From contig NZ_JABJXD010000015.1 of assembly GCF_019093865.1 (NCBI RefSeq), positions 1-37,589 of the forward strand: a stretch of DNA of 37,589 nucleotides, in the 5' to 3' direction. Source of the DNA: Lentibacillus saliphilus (GTDB lineage: Bacteria; Bacillota; Bacilli; Bacillales; Amphibacillaceae). This document shows, one piece after another, positions 34,904-37,589 of the stretch (positions are counted from its first letter, which is position 1; each line of letters starts with the position of its first letter). Under the pieces are notes generated by a model. The model did no database searches and was not told the origin of the DNA. It saw nothing but the letters and a program-made list of their open reading frames with translations. The translations under genes were made by a program, and so were the position numbers.

Positions 34904-35938
34904 TTATTTAAGACCTTCAAGAAACGTGACGTTCTCATCAATTTCAGCTTGAGGAATTGGTGCAAAGCCTGTTTCTCCGGCAAATTCATTCATATTGTTC
35001 ATAACATAAAGTGCATAGTCTAATACTTGTGGCTTTTCTTTAGCGTTATCCACATTCAAGTATGTGAACACTGGACGTGTAAAGCCTGCATAGTCACCAT
35101 CTTCAGCAATTGTGTCAAGTGACGGTTCTATAGGACCATCGCCAAAGTCAACATGAACAGCTTGTAATTTATCAGTGTTGCTGACGTAATAACCGAATCC
35201 GAAGAATGCAATTCCATTTTTGTCTTCAGATACGAGCTTAACTAATGTTGAATATTCTTGTTGTAAATTCACATCACTAACGAGATCTTGTTCATCTAAT
35301 ACTTCTTTATAGAAAAACTCATACGTTCCGTGGTTTTCGTTTGGTCCATACGTGTTAATTTTTTCATTCGGCCAGTCTGGGTTAATGTCACTCCAGTTTG
35401 TAATGTCGCCATCAGCAAGGAAAATGTTAATCAATTCTTCTTCTGTCATTTCCGTTGCCCAGTCGTTTTCAGGGTTTATAACGAACGTCAAACCGTCAAG
35501 TGCGACTTTCAATTCCTTAACGTCGATGCCAAGTTCTTCAGCTTGTGCTGCTTCCTCATCCTTTATTTGACGGGACGCATCATTGAAATCTGTACCGTCT
35601 TCAACTAGGAATTTTTTGAATCCAGCACTTGTTCCTGCACGACTCACTTCAACAGAAACATTTTCTTGTGCAGTCAACATATACTCCTCAGCAAGACGAG
35701 CCATTAACGGGTAAACCGTTCCAGAACCGTCAATGACGACACTGCCTTCAAGCTCTGCTGCTTCGTCCGCGTTTCCTTCGTTGCTATCATTGGCATTGTT
35801 GTCCGATTGTTCCTCAGAATTAGCGGAATTATTGTCTCCATCTTTTTCTTCCGCACCTGCATCATCACTACAAGCCACCATCATAATTGCCAATCCAGCA
35901 ATCATTAGAAGCATGAAAACCTTTTTCATCGACATCAT
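34904..35938 (-). CDS. pstS: Phosphate-binding lipoprotein PstS
   Basis: 344 aa. Lipobox MMVACSD, then an unusually long acidic Asp/Glu/Asn/Ser linker (about residues 27-63), then the binding domain: IDGSGTVYPL, SRAGTSAGFKKF (phosphate loop), DASRQI, LDGLTFVINPEND, and YGPNENHGTYEFF. The linker is like those of the binding lipoproteins in this window and fits an outer surface facing high salt (inference). The ATG at 35938 follows GGGGAGG at seven bases; two further ATGs follow it in frame. It is the first gene of the operon, behind a PhoP box. Confidence 0.95.
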   Translation of the reverse strand: MMSMKKVFMLLMIAGLAIMMVACSDDAGAEEKDGDNNSANSEEQSDNNANDSNEGNADEAAELEGSVVIDGSGTVYPLMARLAEEYMLTAQENVSVEVSRAGTSAGFKKFLVEDGTDFNDASRQIKDEEAAQAEELGIDVKELKVALDGLTFVINPENDWATEMTEEELINIFLADGDITNWSDINPDWPNEKINTYGPNENHGTYEFFYKEVLDEQDLVSDVNLQQEYSTLVKLVSEDKNGIAFFGFGYYVSNTDKLQAVHVDFGDGPIEPSLDTIAEDGDYAGFTRPVFTYLNVDNAKEKPQVLDYALYVMNNMNEFAGETGFAPIPQAEIDENVTFLEGLK

Positions 35939-35991
35939 TAATTGTCCTCCCCAAATTGAATGTTTTTGAAAGATCTCCTCTTTCACTGCCA

Positions 35992-36045
35992 AGTATAACA
36001 AGTGGATGTAAAGGAACGATTGATTCAGTGTAAAGGTTTTGTAAA
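35992..36045 (-). promoter_or_regulatory. PhoP-type box and -10 of the pst operon
   Basis: On the minus strand TTTACA (36045-36040), TTTACA (36034-36029), TTTACA (36012-36007) and TTGTTA (36001-35996) all lie on one 11-bp grid, with a degenerate element in the missing slot. The Bacillus PhoP box consists of TTAACA-like hexamers at 11-bp spacing. A -10 TATACT (35997-35992) directly adjoins the last repeat, and there is no good -35, as expected for an activated promoter. Confidence 0.85.
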
Positions 36046-36112
36046 ATTAATAGAAGCGTTGTGATATACTCTTTCTAGTGCATTTTTTATAGAGTGAACA
36101 GGGGTATGACAC

Positions 36113-36580
36113 ATGAATAGATGGTTTATGATTAACGGAATAGCAATACTCGTTAGTGTATGGGCACTGTTTACAGTCAACGATTTGGGCCTGCGCCATG
36201 CCGTTGGTGGCTTAGGCGTCGCACTCATTCTATTTAACTGGACAAGGCATGCGGTGTTCACGACAATACGGGAGAACAAAAGTCGAGAAGTCAAAATTCG
36301 TTTTGCTCAATTATCGAAAAAAGTCCTGCCGTTTCACCGCTGGATTGGCACGTCAGCAGTGGTCGTCGTTTGGCTTCACGCATGGCTTGTCATTGATCGG
36401 TATGGCTTTTACTGGGCGCATCCTAAGTTTTTAGTAGGGTTTATAACGGGGAGTCTTCTGCTTGGTGTAGCGACGTTTGGCTGGCTGCGGCTTTACTGGC
36501 CATCCGGTAAAAAACGCATGCTTCACCTTTACCTTGCCATGACGATGTTTTGTTTAATGATCGTGCACCTGATCTTATAA
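36113..36580 (+). CDS. Four-helix membrane protein, probable haem b-binding ferric-reductase-like
   Basis: 155 aa with about four or five transmembrane helices. Two helices carry His pairs at identical spacing: His75 and His89 (FHRW, LHAW), and His138 and His152 (LHLY, VHLI), each 14 residues apart. This arrangement matches the two stacked haem b groups of ferric-reductase-like domains. There is no flavin or NAD domain, so an electron partner is needed if it is a reductase. AGGGG lies nine bases before the ATG. It is divergent from pstS and its start region is close to the PhoP box, so shared control is possible. Confidence 0.6.
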   Translation: MNRWFMINGIAILVSVWALFTVNDLGLRHAVGGLGVALILFNWTRHAVFTTIRENKSREVKIRFAQLSKKVLPFHRWIGTSAVVVVWLHAWLVIDRYGFYWAHPKFLVGFITGSLLLGVATFGWLRLYWPSGKKRMLHLYLAMTMFCLMIVHLIL

Positions 36581-36628
36581 AGTGAAACCCAATCAGTGGG
36601 AGTTTTACAGACCAGTTTAATCTGTGAT

Positions 36629-36664
36629 AAAAAAAACGGATGGAGGTGTCTTGTCCTCCATCCG
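36629..36664 (-). terminator. Terminator of the small hydrophilic protein gene
   Basis: Perfect 10-bp stem CGGATGGAGG (36637-36646) with 36655-36664; on the minus strand followed by eight T residues. Confidence 0.9.
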
Positions 36665-36684
36665 ATTCTCTTCGGGCCATATCA

Positions 36685-36825
36685 TTATAATTTCGTATTC
36701 TTCTTTTTCGCACGCTGCTCAAGCTGTGACTTCGGCTGATGATCCTTCTCATCCTCACTCAAACCTTGTGGATTCACACTGGTTTGAGCCCGCTTCTTTT
36801 GCCAAATATCTTGTTTATCACTCAT
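36685..36825 (-). CDS. Small hydrophilic protein of unknown function
   Basis: 46 aa, MSDKQDIWQKKRAQTSVNPQ at the start, then a Glu/Asp/Lys-rich stretch and a Lys-rich end (RAKKKNTKL). No hydrophobic segment and no cysteine. GGAGGTG lies seven bases before the ATG at 36825, and a very good terminator follows, so it is a real single-gene unit. Size and composition resemble the many short uncharacterised and spore-associated proteins of Bacillaceae. I do not recognise the family. Confidence 0.65.
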   Translation of the reverse strand: MSDKQDIWQKKRAQTSVNPQGLSEDEKDHQPKSQLEQRAKKKNTKL

Positions 36826-36872
36826 GATCACACCTCCATTGTTAGTGTCTGCACTCATTTTTATTGTATACA

Positions 36873-36943
36873 TAGTGGCTGGTGGAGGGCTTGGCGGCTT
36901 GGTGTGGTGTGGCGTGGGGGCGTGGTGTGGTGTGGCGTGGAGG
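36873..36943 (+). repeat. G/T-rich leader of the third array
   Basis: The plus strand is almost only G and T with few C, containing a repeated GTGGTGTGGCGTGG-like phrase (36900-36916 and 36922-36940). It directly precedes the third TATGCG array, as G/T-rich stretches precede the other two. Confidence 0.7.
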
Positions 36944-37116
36944 ATATGCGGCTGGGCGTGCGCTTATGCGGCCGGTTTTTGATATATGCGCCACTTTTAT
37001 GATATAAGCGGTGGAAATTGGAGATATGCGTCAGTTTTTTGATATATGCGTGGGGATCAGGATATATACGGCGCAATTTTAATTTATGCGTTTGGCGTGC
37101 CTGTTCACATAAGATG

Positions 37117-37150
37117 AGAAGGAAGTGGACACGATGGATCACTTCCTTCT
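37117..37150 (+). other. Array hairpin, copy 1
   Basis: Stem AGAAGGAAGTG (37117-37127) with CACTTCCTTCT (37140-37150), 11 perfect pairs, 12-base loop GACACGATGGAT. Confidence 0.9.
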
Positions 37151-37330
37151 TGATTGAGTTTGTGGTTGGATCAGCGCTTATGCGGTTGGCTTTTGGTCTA
37201 TGCGCCACTTTTATGATATATGCGGCGGAAATTAGAGATATGCGTCAGTTTTTTGATATATGCGTAGGGATCAGGATATATACGACGCAATTTTAATTTA
37301 TGCGTTTGGCGTGCCTGTTCACATAAGATG

Positions 37331-37364
37331 AGAAGGAAGTGGACACGATGGATCACTTCCTTCT
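37331..37364 (+). other. Array hairpin, copy 2
   Basis: Same stem and loop as copy 1, exactly 214 bases further on (37331-37341 with 37354-37364). Confidence 0.9.
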
Positions 37365-37543
37365 TGATTTAGTTTGTGGTTGGATCAGCGCTTATGCGGT
37401 TGGCTTTTGGTATATGCGCCACTTTTATGATATATGCGGTGGAAATTAGAGATATGCGTCAGTTTTTTGATATATGCGTGGGGATTAGGATATATGCGCG
37501 CAATTTTTATTTATGCGTTTGGCGTGCCTGTTCACATAAAATG

Positions 37544-37577
37544 AGACGGAAGTGAACACGATGGATCACTTCCGTCT
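37544..37577 (+). other. Array hairpin, copy 3, with compensatory pair change
   Basis: Stem AGACGGAAGTG (37544-37554) with CACTTCCGTCT (37567-37577), again 11 perfect pairs. Compared with copies 1 and 2, an A-T pair has become C-G on both arms, and the first loop base is A for G. Confidence 0.9.
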
Positions 37578-37589
37578 TGATTTAGTTTG

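Larger units (their letters stand above)
36945..37589 (+). repeat. Tandem 20-bp TATGCG array in 214-bp higher-order units (third of three)
   Basis: Anchors TATGCG (variants TAAGCG, TATACG) at exact 20-bp steps: 36945 to 37085, then 37179 to 37299, then 37393 to 37493 and 37512 (one base lost). Blocks of seven anchors alternate with a 74-base spacer that holds a hairpin and ends TTGGATCAGCGCT. The higher-order period is 214 bp (36965, 37179, 37393). Spacer bases inside the 20-bp units are AT-rich here, unlike the first array. Open frames across it are artefacts of few stops. The array runs off the end of the window. Confidence 0.95.

Noticed and set aside
36739-37296. Open frames of 64-115 codons on both strands in the third array
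   Set aside because: Repeat artefacts without ribosome binding sites; their sequences are only translations of the TATGCG unit.

Overview
The window looks like chromosomal DNA of an aerobic or facultative, endospore-forming, salt-adapted member of the Bacillaceae. The evidence is an alpha/beta-type small acid-soluble spore protein, a CwlC-like amidase with no signal peptide, a UvsE-type UV endonuclease, consensus AGGAGG ribosome binding sites, lipoprotein signals of Gram-positive type, and sodium-linked transport (an NhaC-type antiporter and a PutP-type symporter). I see no rRNA, tRNA, CRISPR array, transposase or phage gene. Species cannot be named from this sequence.

Layout. 1-8.0 kb: NhaC-family antiporter, Cof-type HAD phosphatase, zinc-ribbon trypsin-like protease, asparaginase (PF06089 type), then a minus-strand unit of a 37-aa membrane protein, a PutP-like symporter and a ureohydrolase. 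8.3-13.8 kb: a GalT/HIT-like protein, M19 dipeptidase, a gamma-glutamyl hydrolase-like amidotransferase, a spore protein, a membrane protein with a low-complexity tail, a SRPBCC protein and a HAD-IB phosphatase. 14-18.4 kb: a fermentation block (pflB, pflA, bdhA-like), with a Rex-like operator in front of pflB. 19.3-22.9 kb: a ComEC-like metallo-beta-lactamase lipoprotein with a ComEA-type helix-hairpin-helix tail, two DUF3006-type proteins, a cold-shock protein and a beta-carbonic anhydrase. 23-28.2 kb: a CwlC-like amidase, an acyl-CoA ligase and an amino-acid ABC transporter. 29-32 kb: DsrE-like protein, uvsE, a DUF378 protein and a TsdA-like dihaem cytochrome c. 32-36 kb: a pstSCAB phosphate operon with a clear PhoP box. 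36.1-36.8 kb: a small haem-binding-type membrane protein and a small hydrophilic protein.

The most unusual feature is non-coding. Three gene-free regions (about 18.5-19.2, 28.7-29.0 and 36.9 kb to the window end) hold tandem arrays with an exact 20-bp step, each unit anchored by TATGCG or a close variant. All three have the same orientation and each is preceded by a G/T-rich leader. Two of them share a 30-nt identical segment although they are 9.7 kb apart. In the third, each 214-bp higher-order unit carries a hairpin whose stem shows a compensatory base-pair change. A fourth, different tandem repeat (21 bp, equal to 7 codons) follows in frame behind the stop codon of the amidotransferase gene at 10.5 kb. 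I treat the 20-bp arrays as the best candidate for an undescribed element; their function is unknown.
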